Assembly (NCBI RefSeq): GCF_009617895.1
Contig: NZ_BLAW01000001.1
Coordinates: 921,001-985,000, forward strand
Length of the DNA: 64,000 bases
Origin: Prolixibacter sp. SD074
Lineage (GTDB): Bacteria; Bacteroidota; Bacteroidia; Bacteroidales; Prolixibacteraceae
Direction of reading: 5' to 3'
Shown here: in pieces, positions 8,262 through 15,979 of the stretch
How positions within the stretch are numbered: the stretch's first letter is position 1
Layout: the number at the start of each line of letters is the position of its first letter
Position numbers and translations under genes: made by a program
Notes under the pieces: generated by a model
The model's database searches: none
Seen by the model: only the letters and a program-made list of their open reading frames with translations
What the model was told of the DNA's origin: nothing

Positions 8262-8924
8262 TTATTTTCTAACCTGCTCGACCTTTAACCTTTCGCAAAC
8301 CGCACGAGTCAAGGTCTCTGCCGGATGATTCGGGTAACTGATCACCATACTTCCGTCAAATGGCCCTACCGAAACTACTTCCATCTCAACGCCGAGTTGG
8401 AGATCCCGATTGTTGAGATACTTCAAAAAATCGGCTGCGGAATGGGGCAACGCTATTAACCGGACTTTGTCACCGGCCTTACAACTACTCAACTGTTCAT
8501 AAACTTCTTCAGCAACCCGGCCATTCTTGTCTGGAATCGGCGAACCATGCGGATCAATCGTAGGATGCCCCATTAATTCGTCCATCCGCTCAAAAAATAT
8601 TGCCGAGTCGATATGCTCTATTTGTTCGGCAATTTCGTGAACGACCTCCCGGCCAAATCCCATTTTGGTAACCAAAAACATTTCGGTAAGTCGATGCTTA
8701 CGCAAAACGAGTGCAGCTTCTTTCTTTCCCTTCTCGGTTAATGAAAGTGGCTTGTATTTTTCATACTTGACCAAATCCTGCTTTTTCAGGTTTTTAATCA
8801 TGCTATTGGCAGTGGGAAGGCTTACTTTTAGCAAACTACTCAGGTCGGAGATCGTTGCCATTCCTCGTTCCGAAACGAGTATAAAGAGTGCTTTCAGATA
8901 ATTTTCTTCGGTTACTGAGGCCAT
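8262..8924 (-). CDS. mntR: Metal-dependent transcriptional regulator, DtxR/MntR family
   Basis: A 220-residue Mn/Fe-responsive repressor. The N-terminal winged helix (1-65) has the recognition helix around SLPTANSMIKNLKKQDLV. The dimerisation domain follows (LRKHRLTEMFL; AEQIEHIDSAI) and retains His and the ExxEH ligand set expected for a metal site. A C-terminal FeoA/SH3-like domain covers about 150-215, which short MntR proteins lack. It is divergent from the Nramp transporter gene with 114 bp between starts and a palindrome in the middle, so it most likely represses mntH when metal is plentiful. Whether Mn or Fe is sensed cannot be read from the sequence. Confidence 0.87.
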   Translation of the reverse strand: MASVTEENYLKALFILVSERGMATISDLSSLLKVSLPTANSMIKNLKKQDLVKYEKYKPLSLTEKGKKEAALVLRKHRLTEMFLVTKMGFGREVVHEIAEQIEHIDSAIFFERMDELMGHPTIDPHGSPIPDKNGRVAEEVYEQLSSCKAGDKVRLIALPHSAADFLKYLNNRDLQLGVEMEVVSVGPFDGSMVISYPNHPAETLTRAVCERLKVEQVRK

Positions 8925-8944
8925 AGTTAACGAGTCATTGGCAA

Positions 8945-8952
8945 CAAAAGTA
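8945..8952 (-). promoter_or_regulatory. -7 box of mntR
   Basis: TACTTTTG on the minus strand matches TAnnTTTG, 20 bp upstream of the mntR start. No convincing -33 TTTG is at the right distance. Confidence 0.35.
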
Positions 8953-8975
8953 AGAAAAAGGTCAAAATAATTTTA

Positions 8976-8989
8976 TTAGACTCTTCTAA
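8976..8989. promoter_or_regulatory. Candidate MntR operator
   Basis: Inverted repeat TTAGA (8976-8980), CTCT, TCTAA (8985-8989). The half-site resembles DtxR-type operators (TTAGG/CCTAA). It sits just upstream of the mntH -7 box, where a bound repressor would block the -33 region. Confidence 0.5.
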
Positions 8990-8994
8990 CTCTC

Positions 8995-9002
8995 TACTTT
9001 TG
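8995..9002 (+). promoter_or_regulatory. -7 box of the mntH-usp promoter
   Basis: TACTTTTG matches the TAnnTTTG consensus 36 bp before the start codon. At the -33 position there is only TTTA (8972-8975). Confidence 0.5.
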
Positions 9003-9038
9003 TCTATCAAATTATTTGAGAATACAACAACATAACGT

Positions 9039-10901
9039 ATGAAGAGTGAATCATTGAGTGAAGTACATTCAACCGTTAGAACCGACAAGAAAGGTTGGAG
9101 AAAGGTTATGGCATTCATTGGTCCGGCCTACCTGATTAGTGTAGGCTATATGGATCCGGGAAACTGGGCCACCGACATTGCCGGGGGTTCGGAATTTGGT
9201 TACAAGTTGATATGGGTACTGCTCATGTCCAACTTAATTGCCCTGCTCCTTCAGTCATTAAGTGCACGATTGGGAATTGTAAGAGGAATGGATTTAGCCC
9301 AGGCTTCGAAAAATGCTTATCCTGGCTGGGCAAATGTTCCGTTGTACATACTGGCAGAAATTGCCATCGCAGCCTGCGATTTGGCCGAGATTGTCGGAAT
9401 GGCCATCGGTTTGAACCTGTTATTTGGTCTTCCATTGATTTGGGGTGTCAGTCTAACGGCCCTGGATACGGTCTTGCTGCTCTTTTTAATGAACAAGGGA
9501 ATGCGTACCATGGAAGTCTTTATTGTATCACTTGTTTTTATTATCGGGCTTTCATTTCTTGCAGAAATGTTCATTGTATCGCCGGTTTATGGCGATGTGA
9601 TGAAAGGGTTCATTCCTTCCAGCCTGGGTGGAGACGCTTTATACATCGCCATCGGGATAATCGGTGCAACCGTGATGCCGCATAACCTTTATCTGCACTC
9701 CTCATTGGTGCAAACCCGCAAAATCGACCGCTCTTCAAATGGATTAAAGTCTGCTATCCGGTTCAACTTCATCGATTCGACCATCGCCTTAAACCTTGCT
9801 TTTTTAGTGAATGCAGCCATATTGATATTGGCTGCCGCCGCCTTCTACGTGAACGGTTATTTTCATGTTGCCGAAATTCAAGATGCCTCCAAACTTCTCA
9901 ACAGCTTGTTTGGGGAAACTGCCCCAATATTCTTTGCTATTGCGTTGATAGCAGCCGGACAAAGTTCCACTATTACGGGTACACTGGCTGGTCAGGTCGT
10001 CATGGAAGGCCACCTGAATCTCCGGATTCAACCCTGGTTACGAAGGTTAATCACCCGGCTGCTTGCTATTATTCCCGCCCTGTTCACTATTATTTATTTT
10101 GGTGATGGCGCCTTAGGACGACTTTTGGTTTTGAGCCAGGTGGTACTGAGCCTGCAGTTGGGGTTCGCCGTTATTCCGCTTATTCATTTCAACTCCGACA
10201 GGAAGGTAATGAAAGAATTTACCATCAAGCTTTGGGTGAAAATTCTGGCTTGGTTAAGCGCAGCGGTCATCATTTATTTGAATATTCGTCTGGTCATCGA
10301 TGAAATTGTTTTATGGATTAAATCAGCGGGCGACAACCGAATTTATATTTATATCCTGGTTGTTCCGATAGCAGTAGCAGCTCTTGCCCTGTTGGCATTC
10401 ATTTTTGTTTATCCATTCTTCACTTCTTCAAAGAAAAAGAAACGACAATGGCCACACGGAAAAGCAGAAGAATTCAAATTGGTTGGACCGGTCAGGTACC
10501 ACCACATTGGTGTCGCTATCGATTTTTCGGGCAACGAACAAAAAATCATCCAGAATGCCATCACACAGGGAGGGAAATCGGCTTCCTATACATTAATTCA
10601 CGTAGTAGAAAGTGCTGCAGCCCGCTACCTTGGTAAAAATTCCATGGACTATGAAACACAACTGGATAAAGAGAATCTCGAAAAATATCAGAAAGGCCTG
10701 GAGAAAAATGGGTATAACGCTAACCTGGTAGTTGGGTTTGGCGACGCAGCTTCAGAAATCAGCAAAGCAATTGTTGACAATGATATCGATTTACTGGTTC
10801 TGGGAACACACGGACATAAAGGGGTGAAAGACCTGATTTTTGGTACCACCGTTGATGTTGTAAGGCATAACGTCAAAATTCCGTTGTTGATTATTAACTA
10901 A
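9039..10901 (+). CDS. mntH: Nramp-family Mn2+/Fe2+ transporter fused to a C-terminal universal stress protein domain
   Basis: Proton-coupled importer of divalent metals in the inner membrane. Residues about 20-450 carry the Nramp fold of roughly 11 helices. The metal-site motifs are intact: DPGN in TM1 (YMDPGNWATDIAG) and MPHN in TM6 (GATVMPHNLYLHS). After a basic linker (SSKKKKRQWPHGKAEEF), residues about 480-620 form a UspA domain with a complete nucleotide-binding motif G-2x-G-9x-G-T (GTHGHKGVKDLIFGTT). E. coli MntH is about 410 residues, so the extra 140-200 residues are the fusion. The Usp domain may gate or sense transport through ATP; this is inference. Regulated by the divergent MntR. 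Confidence 0.92.
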   Translation: MKSESLSEVHSTVRTDKKGWRKVMAFIGPAYLISVGYMDPGNWATDIAGGSEFGYKLIWVLLMSNLIALLLQSLSARLGIVRGMDLAQASKNAYPGWANVPLYILAEIAIAACDLAEIVGMAIGLNLLFGLPLIWGVSLTALDTVLLLFLMNKGMRTMEVFIVSLVFIIGLSFLAEMFIVSPVYGDVMKGFIPSSLGGDALYIAIGIIGATVMPHNLYLHSSLVQTRKIDRSSNGLKSAIRFNFIDSTIALNLAFLVNAAILILAAAAFYVNGYFHVAEIQDASKLLNSLFGETAPIFFAIALIAAGQSSTITGTLAGQVVMEGHLNLRIQPWLRRLITRLLAIIPALFTIIYFGDGALGRLLVLSQVVLSLQLGFAVIPLIHFNSDRKVMKEFTIKLWVKILAWLSAAVIIYLNIRLVIDEIVLWIKSAGDNRIYIYILVVPIAVAALALLAFIFVYPFFTSSKKKKRQWPHGKAEEFKLVGPVRYHHIGVAIDFSGNEQKIIQNAITQGGKSASYTLIHVVESAAARYLGKNSMDYETQLDKENLEKYQKGLEKNGYNANLVVGFGDAASEISKAIVDNDIDLLVLGTHGHKGVKDLIFGTTVDVVRHNVKIPLLIIN

Positions 10902-10941
10902 AAAAGAACCAGCCTGTATAAAACAAATTGGTCCTTTGTAG

Positions 10942-11015
10942 TCGGGGTGGCCGGATTTGAACCGACGACCTCGTCGTCCCGAACGACGCGCGCTACCGGG
11001 CTGCGCTACACCCCG
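10942..11015 (-). tRNA. tRNA-Pro (anticodon CGG)
   Basis: A full cloverleaf folds on the minus strand: acceptor CGGGGTG/CACCCCG, D-arm GCGC/GCGC, anticodon stem CGTCG/CGACG with loop TTCGGGA, T-arm GTCGG TTCAAAT CCGGC, discriminator A. It reads CCG codons. The CCA end is not encoded. Confidence 0.95.
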
Positions 11016-11052
11016 AATTTTTTGTCAGGCGGCTGATGTCGTTTGACGGCTG

Positions 11053-11060
11053 CAAATGTA
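11053..11060 (-). promoter_or_regulatory. -7 box upstream of tRNA-Pro
   Basis: TACATTTG on the minus strand fits TAnnTTTG, 38 bp before the tRNA 5' end. Confidence 0.35.
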
Positions 11061-11209
11061 AGGGATTTTCGGGTTTTAACAATAGCTATTCCTGAAAAAA
11101 TGCACGTTCTGTCGCACCACATTGATAATGGAAGAAATAGGAAACATAAAATTTTTCTTCCTGATATTTGGCGCTGAAAAAATCGATTGTAAAGGGGAAC
11201 TTAAAAGCT

Positions 11210-11851
11210 TCAACTAAACTTTTCACGGTAGTAATCTACTTTGAAATCCTGCAGCGGAGTGGGAGCATCGGCATACTTGTGTTGATTGTCCTTCCATATT
11301 TTAGTTTGCGCCCAGGCGCGATTGGCTGCTCCTGAAGGCGAGTAAAGGATGGTTAATTTCACAGGTCTTCCAACAATTTCCGGTTCAAGCACCAATTCCC
11401 TGTTGCGACGGATTTCAGGAGTGATTTTTCGCCTGAGTATATCGACATAAAACAGTTTGAACGCATTGTTCTTTTGAAAACCACTGGTGAAAAAGATTTC
11501 ACGGATATGGGATTGGCGAATTTGCTCCAATAATTTGCGGTTCAGACGAGTAGGAATCAAATCCTCGTCCGAAGCTGAGCCATTTGTCCTGATACATTCC
11601 CGAATGGTATCACTCACGGCAATCCGGTGTTTCCTTAAAAAGTAAAGGATGGAATCGAGCGTTAGTTCCGGTTGGAAGTCTTCCGGAAAGGCCTGCTGCA
11701 AAATTTTCCATAAACTAAGCCGGTTTCCATAAAAGAACGGCAACTTGAATTGCGAAGCATCGTGAGGGTGGATGGTGCCCACAATCAATTTCTCAGCTTT
11801 TGGAGAAACCGGGTATTTATCAAGGTACAAATGTCGTGTTATTCTTTCCAT
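11210..11851 (-). CDS. Uracil-DNA glycosylase-like protein
   Basis: A 213-residue soluble protein. GTIHPHDASQFKLPFFYGNR resembles motif 1 of the UDG/Mug superfamily (G-x-x-P plus the aromatic uracil-stacking residue near PFFYGN). LYSPSGAANRAW near residue 172 resembles the second motif (SPSxAN). Family membership therefore seems likely, but the catalytic residue cannot be assigned and substrate is unknown. It is monocistronic; no partner gene is nearby. Known relatives in Bacteroidota are annotated only as hypothetical or UDG-like. Confidence 0.6.
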   Translation of the reverse strand: MERITRHLYLDKYPVSPKAEKLIVGTIHPHDASQFKLPFFYGNRLSLWKILQQAFPEDFQPELTLDSILYFLRKHRIAVSDTIRECIRTNGSASDEDLIPTRLNRKLLEQIRQSHIREIFFTSGFQKNNAFKLFYVDILRRKITPEIRRNRELVLEPEIVGRPVKLTILYSPSGAANRAWAQTKIWKDNQHKYADAPTPLQDFKVDYYREKFS

Positions 11852-12071
11852 TGCGGGCGTTTATTTGCTTGGAACAAAGAGAGAAAATTAACTAAAATCC
11901 GTCAAACAGGGGCATACTGTATCAAAGACATTTATTGCCGGCATCCCTTCGGAATTAATAGAATTATGCTTAATATTGGAAAAACCTCCAACAGGCAATT
12001 TTTCATATTATTTGCTAACTGGTAATTGAAGGGCCTGGCTATGTGACTAATAAATCTAAAATAACAAACCG

Positions 12072-13589
12072 ATGAAACTATTTATGTTTTTGATTTCCAT
12101 TATGGCACTTTTTTCCTGTTCAACACCTCCGGCTAATATAACTGATATTGGCGTATTTGATGAAGCCACCGACATTGGTCAGGTAAAAATAAAAGGGAGC
12201 ACGGTTTATCATCCGGAAACGCAAGCCTATACCTTAACCGGAAGTGGTACCAATATTTGGGGAACCAGCGATGAATTTCAGTTTGCCCGCAAAAAACTGG
12301 GCGGTGATTTCATTTTGACCTGCATGGCTCATTTCGAAGGTGATGGTGTTGATCCCCATCGCAAAATGGGATTAATGTTTCGTAGCGATCTGACTGGCGG
12401 TTCGGTATATGCCGATGCGGCCATTCACGGCGACGGGCTAGCCTCTTTGCAATATCGCCCGGAAGAAGGCGCTGAAACACTAGAAGTAAAATCGGAACTG
12501 TCGGCTCCGGATGTGATTCAGTTGGAGCGCCAGGGAGATACCATCATTATGCGGGCGGCCAAATTTGGCGATCCATTAACAGAAACCGTCCGGATTACTT
12601 TGCAATTGCCCGATACGGTATATGCCGGTTTATTTATCGGTTCACACAATCCGGATGTATCGGAAACTGCTGTTTTTGAAAATTTCCGTATTGACGTTCC
12701 GGCACCGGAAGGCGTAGACGGTTATCAAAACCCGTCGCCAAGCAGGTTGGAACTATTGGACGTAGAGACTGGTCGCCGGAAAGTGATTTATGCGACCAAT
12801 ACACATATCGAAGCGCCTAACTGGTCACGCAATGGAAAATTCCTTTTGTACAATTCCGGGGGGAAGATTATCAAATTCCCGTTGGATACCATCAATCCGC
12901 AGGTTTTGAATACCGGCGTAGCGCAAAACAATAATAACGACCACGGTATTTCGTTCGACGGAACCATGCTGGCTGTTTCCAGTCATACCGATTTAGGCGA
13001 TGGGAAGTCGGGCTCCATTATTTACACCATCCGTATCGAAGGAGGGGCCGCTTTCCGGGTAACCGATAATGCACCCTCATACTGGCATGGATGGTCGCCC
13101 GATGGAAAGACGTTGGTGTATTGTGCCGAACGGAATGGCAATTACGATGTTTACGGTATTCCTTCAACCGGAGGAAAAGAGTTTCGGTTAACAACAGCCG
13201 AAGGTTTGGACGACGGCCCGGAGTATTCTCCGGATGGAAAATATATATACTTCAATTCTGTCCGTTCGGGCCTGATGAAGATTTGGCGCATGAAACCGGA
13301 TGGAAGCGACCAGGAGCAGGTAAGTTTTGGCCCATATAACGATTGGTTTGCACACATTTCGCCGGATGGCAAACGAATGGTATATGTTTCCTATCCACCT
13401 ACCGTTGCTCCGGGTGATCATCCACACAATAAGCGGGTCATGATCCAGGTGCAGGACACCGATAGCAAGGAATCGAAAGTGATTGCTTACCTTTATGGCG
13501 GACAAGGTACGATGAATGTTCCTTCGTGGAGCCCTGACGGAAAACAGGTGGCTTTCGTTTCATTTACTTACGGTGATCCGGAAGAATAA
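12072..13589 (+). CDS. TolB-like beta-propeller lipoprotein
   Basis: A 505-residue predicted lipoprotein (lipobox LFSCS near residue 16). Residues about 40-215 look like a concanavalin-like jelly-roll of the DUF1349 type (KLGGDFILTCMAHFEG, KMGLMFRSDL). The rest is a propeller of PD40/TolB blades (NWSRNGKFLLYN, GWSPDGKTLVYC, EYSPDGKYIYFN, HISPDGKRMVYV, SWSPDGKQVAFV). Such proteins bind carbohydrates or peptides at the cell surface or in the periplasm; no catalytic residues are evident. A strong terminator follows, so it is transcribed alone. Confidence 0.8.
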   Translation: MKLFMFLISIMALFSCSTPPANITDIGVFDEATDIGQVKIKGSTVYHPETQAYTLTGSGTNIWGTSDEFQFARKKLGGDFILTCMAHFEGDGVDPHRKMGLMFRSDLTGGSVYADAAIHGDGLASLQYRPEEGAETLEVKSELSAPDVIQLERQGDTIIMRAAKFGDPLTETVRITLQLPDTVYAGLFIGSHNPDVSETAVFENFRIDVPAPEGVDGYQNPSPSRLELLDVETGRRKVIYATNTHIEAPNWSRNGKFLLYNSGGKIIKFPLDTINPQVLNTGVAQNNNNDHGISFDGTMLAVSSHTDLGDGKSGSIIYTIRIEGGAAFRVTDNAPSYWHGWSPDGKTLVYCAERNGNYDVYGIPSTGGKEFRLTTAEGLDDGPEYSPDGKYIYFNSVRSGLMKIWRMKPDGSDQEQVSFGPYNDWFAHISPDGKRMVYVSYPPTVAPGDHPHNKRVMIQVQDTDSKESKVIAYLYGGQGTMNVPSWSPDGKQVAFVSFTYGDPEE

Positions 13590-13613
13590 CCTTAAAAATA
13601 TTGTTAAATAAAG

Positions 13614-13651
13614 TACCCTGTCTGTGAATTAACCCGGACAGGGTATTTTTT
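13614..13651 (+). terminator. Intrinsic terminator after the TolB-like gene
   Basis: TACCCTGTC (13614-13622) pairs with GACAGGGTA (13637-13645), followed by six T. It ends 11 bp before the next start codon. Confidence 0.85.
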
Positions 13652-13661
13652 GTATGAAGCC

Positions 13662-14756
13662 ATGAAACAGCAACGTTTTTTTTTACTCCTTTTTCTTGGA
13701 TTATTATCGATTCTCAGTCCCTTGAGTAGTGCCGCTCAATCATCTGATGAAGTTAATGCGTTACTTGATGTAGGTGCACATCATTTCCTGCCGGGACAAG
13801 TTATCAAGGTCGATGTACAATTGAATAATCACACATCCCAACTGATAAAGAACCGGACGAGATTGCAGGTCGTGAACCAGGGCGGTATGGAAAGTTGGAG
13901 TACGTTACTCAGGATACCACTGAAAGCCAATCAGCCTTTCCGTATTCCGATGATGGTAAAAGCTCCTGAAGCAGAAGGAAAATATGTTTTGCGGGCATGT
14001 GCAGATGAAAACGGGGCTAAATTAAGCGATGACATTCCGTTTGATGTTTTTCAACCCGAAAAATCGAAGAAATCATCGAAAATCATGGTTTATGTTCCCG
14101 ATTATGAGCCAGCGTTAAAAAAGTTTGTCGAGGAGTGGAAGATCAATGCGCCAACATTTAGCTGGGGACAATGTATGCTATGTTCTTACCGGACCTGGCA
14201 GCGCCTTCAAAACGGAGATGCCGATGTCAGTGCAGAAGTAGAACGGGCCCTGCGTAGAAACATGTCGGTTATTTTCCTTGATTTTGGACCGGCAACCATG
14301 CCCGATATCGATCAGACTGAAATTGACCTTCCCTTCCGAATTTCCGCTTATTTTTCCGGTAAGGCAAATCCGGAAACTGCATTTTCGATAGTATCAAAAA
14401 ATCAGGAACTGAATTATCATTTACAAAATATGGAGAGCGGGAACTGGAATGGTTTTGATGCAGTTACCGTACCTCCTGTCCGGATGAATGTGAAGGTAAA
14501 AGGCGGCTCAAAAAAGAACATCGTTCAAACCGGGAAAAATCCATACCGGTTTCCGGTTGTCTCAATTTCTATTGGGAGAGGGCGTGGTAAGGTTGTTCTT
14601 TCGCAACTACTTACCGACGGACGGTTACTCAAGCCAGACGGGAAAGTACAGTCAAACAAAGATGGTTTGCAATATGATCCGTTAACGGTTCAACTGGTGC
14701 TAAATCTCATTTCCATGTCGGTCGACAATAGTCTGCTTCAGGGGGCCAACAATTAA
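13662..14756 (+). CDS. Exported protein of unknown function
   Basis: A 364-residue protein with a clear signal peptide (MKQQRFFLLLFLGLLSILSP, cleavage near AAQSS). The ATG at 13662 is preferred over the in-frame TTG at 13650, which overlaps the T-run of the preceding terminator. Residues about 40-130 look like an Ig/Fn3-like beta-sandwich (FLPGQVIKVDVQLNNHTSQL). The C-terminal half has alternating alpha/beta pattern (SVIFLDFGPATM) and ends GRGKVVLSQLLTDGRL, reminiscent of glutamine-amidotransferase-like beta-galactosidase accessory regions. Two Cys lie in GQCMLCSY. I do not recognise a family or function. Confidence 0.6.
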   Translation: MKQQRFFLLLFLGLLSILSPLSSAAQSSDEVNALLDVGAHHFLPGQVIKVDVQLNNHTSQLIKNRTRLQVVNQGGMESWSTLLRIPLKANQPFRIPMMVKAPEAEGKYVLRACADENGAKLSDDIPFDVFQPEKSKKSSKIMVYVPDYEPALKKFVEEWKINAPTFSWGQCMLCSYRTWQRLQNGDADVSAEVERALRRNMSVIFLDFGPATMPDIDQTEIDLPFRISAYFSGKANPETAFSIVSKNQELNYHLQNMESGNWNGFDAVTVPPVRMNVKVKGGSKKNIVQTGKNPYRFPVVSISIGRGRGKVVLSQLLTDGRLLKPDGKVQSNKDGLQYDPLTVQLVLNLISMSVDNSLLQGANN

Positions 14757-14765
14757 GCCACTCTT

Positions 14766-14988
14766 TTAATACATCGAATCATTCTTCCCGTAAAGGAAAT
14801 AGATAAACGTGCCTATCGGGAAAAGAAAGAGAATGACAATGGCCCAGAATACACGGGTGTTGTAACGGGGAAGTTCGGGAAATTAAATCACGAATGGCTG
14901 AAATGGTTAGAGTCGGGAAAAACAGAAGGAGTAATATGGTAACTGTCAAGCATGCAAACCAATAATGTTTTCTTTTCAGTGAAAGGTA
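14766..14988 (-). pseudogene. Broken PLDc_N-type small membrane protein
   Basis: On the minus strand one frame gives a hydrophobic segment (LTVTILLLLFFPTLTISAIR). About 20 nt later a different frame gives PRYNTRVFWAIVILFLFPIG, then TFIYFLYGKNDSMY and a stop at 14766. Together these match the two-helix PLDc_N family (phospholipase D-nuclease N-terminal domain). The frames do not join, and no ATG is found in the first half, so the gene is frameshifted or carries a sequencing indel. Confidence 0.55.
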
Positions 14989-15180
14989 CTAAAACTTGTT
15001 CCAGTGGATGATTTCGGAAGCTTCTTTCCGCTTTTTGTGAGGAATGACCTGTTCATCCGGATATCCTACCGGGATTAAAGCAATGGGCTCTAAATGGCTG
15101 GGCAGTTTAAAAAACTCAGCACAGATACGTGGAAATTGCATATCCAGTCGTTTTTGGGCGTGATGAGAACAAATATACAA
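14989..15180 (-). pseudogene. C-terminal remnant of a nitroreductase-family protein
   Basis: The last 45-50 residues (LPSHLEPIALIPVGYPDEQV, then a basic stretch and EIIHWNKF) match the conserved C-terminus of FMN-dependent nitroreductases, which are about 180-200 residues. The FMN-binding N-terminal two thirds are missing; the frame upstream runs into the end of prsW. Only alternative TTG starts are available, so this is a decayed fragment. Confidence 0.65.
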
Positions 15181-15197
15181 AGAAAACTTTCCGCCAA

Positions 15198-15881
15198 CTA
15201 TTCCGGTCCATGTTGTACCAGGTTGTCGGCATCTGCCAGCAATTTCATCCGGCGGTGTACCCGGAAGACCATATAGAAAATAAAGGGAATGAAAAGAGCC
15301 AGAAGAACCTGATTACCCGACATCAGAATGAAGTCGTATATTCCGTGAAAGATAAAAGGAATCAGGAAAGCATACCCCAGAAAAATTCCCCGGGCTTCAG
15401 GGTAAAATTTGGCCATACTGAGATGAAATCCCATTAATACGCCAAACATGGCATGCGCCGGAACCGCGGTAAGCGCCCGGGTTAGTCCGACCGAAAGGCC
15501 ATTGGCACTGGTGAATACGTACAACATGTTTTCGACCAGGGCAAATCCCATGGAGACGAATACGGCATAGACAATTCCGTCGAAACGCTGATTAAATTCC
15601 CTGCTGTGCCAAACCAATAAAAAAGATGCGAGAAACTTGAAACCTTCTTCCGTAGCTCCGGCTACGACAAATGCCTGGTAAAATGTGTTCCAGTAGCCGG
15701 TAAATAGTGGGCCGAACATCATCAGAATACCTTCAATCAATGTAACAGGCAATACACTGATAACACCAAACAAAAGTCCTTTTGCCAACAAATAGAAAGG
15801 CTCTTTTTCATATTTATCGCGCGAATAAATATAAAACAGGATGATAATTACCGGGGCAATTGTCAGGAGCATCAGATGCAT
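15198..15881 (-). CDS. prsW: PrsW-family intramembrane protease
   Basis: A 227-residue integral membrane protein with about 7 helices. It keeps the family signature: EEGFKF (EExxK), FALVEN (FxxxEN), PAHAMFG (HxxxG) and FHGIYD (HxxxD), the Glu/His residues forming the proposed active site in the membrane. PrsW in Bacillus cleaves an anti-sigma factor (RsiW); no anti-sigma gene is nearby, so the target here is unknown. Length is normal. Downstream on the same strand are two decayed fragments. Confidence 0.88.
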   Translation of the reverse strand: MHLMLLTIAPVIIILFYIYSRDKYEKEPFYLLAKGLLFGVISVLPVTLIEGILMMFGPLFTGYWNTFYQAFVVAGATEEGFKFLASFLLVWHSREFNQRFDGIVYAVFVSMGFALVENMLYVFTSANGLSVGLTRALTAVPAHAMFGVLMGFHLSMAKFYPEARGIFLGYAFLIPFIFHGIYDFILMSGNQVLLALFIPFIFYMVFRVHRRMKLLADADNLVQHGPE

Positions 15882-15924
15882 GATGGTGGTTAAGTTTTGT
15901 ATTAAGCACCGGAAAATACGGATA

Positions 15925-15963
15925 AATGAAAAAAGGATGACACCATTGCCATCCTTTTCTTTT
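15925..15963 (-). terminator. Intrinsic terminator of the GH20 gene
   Basis: AAAAGGATG (15931-15939) pairs with CATCCTTTT (15950-15958). On the minus strand the stem is followed by TTTTTTCATTT, ending the GH20 transcript before prsW. Confidence 0.8.
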
Positions 15964-15979
15964 TATAATGATTCAGATT

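Noticed and set aside
9008-9018. CAAATTATTTG palindrome as MntR operator
   Set aside because: AT-rich and downstream of the -7 box; the TTAGA/TCTAA pair is a better fit to DtxR-type sites.
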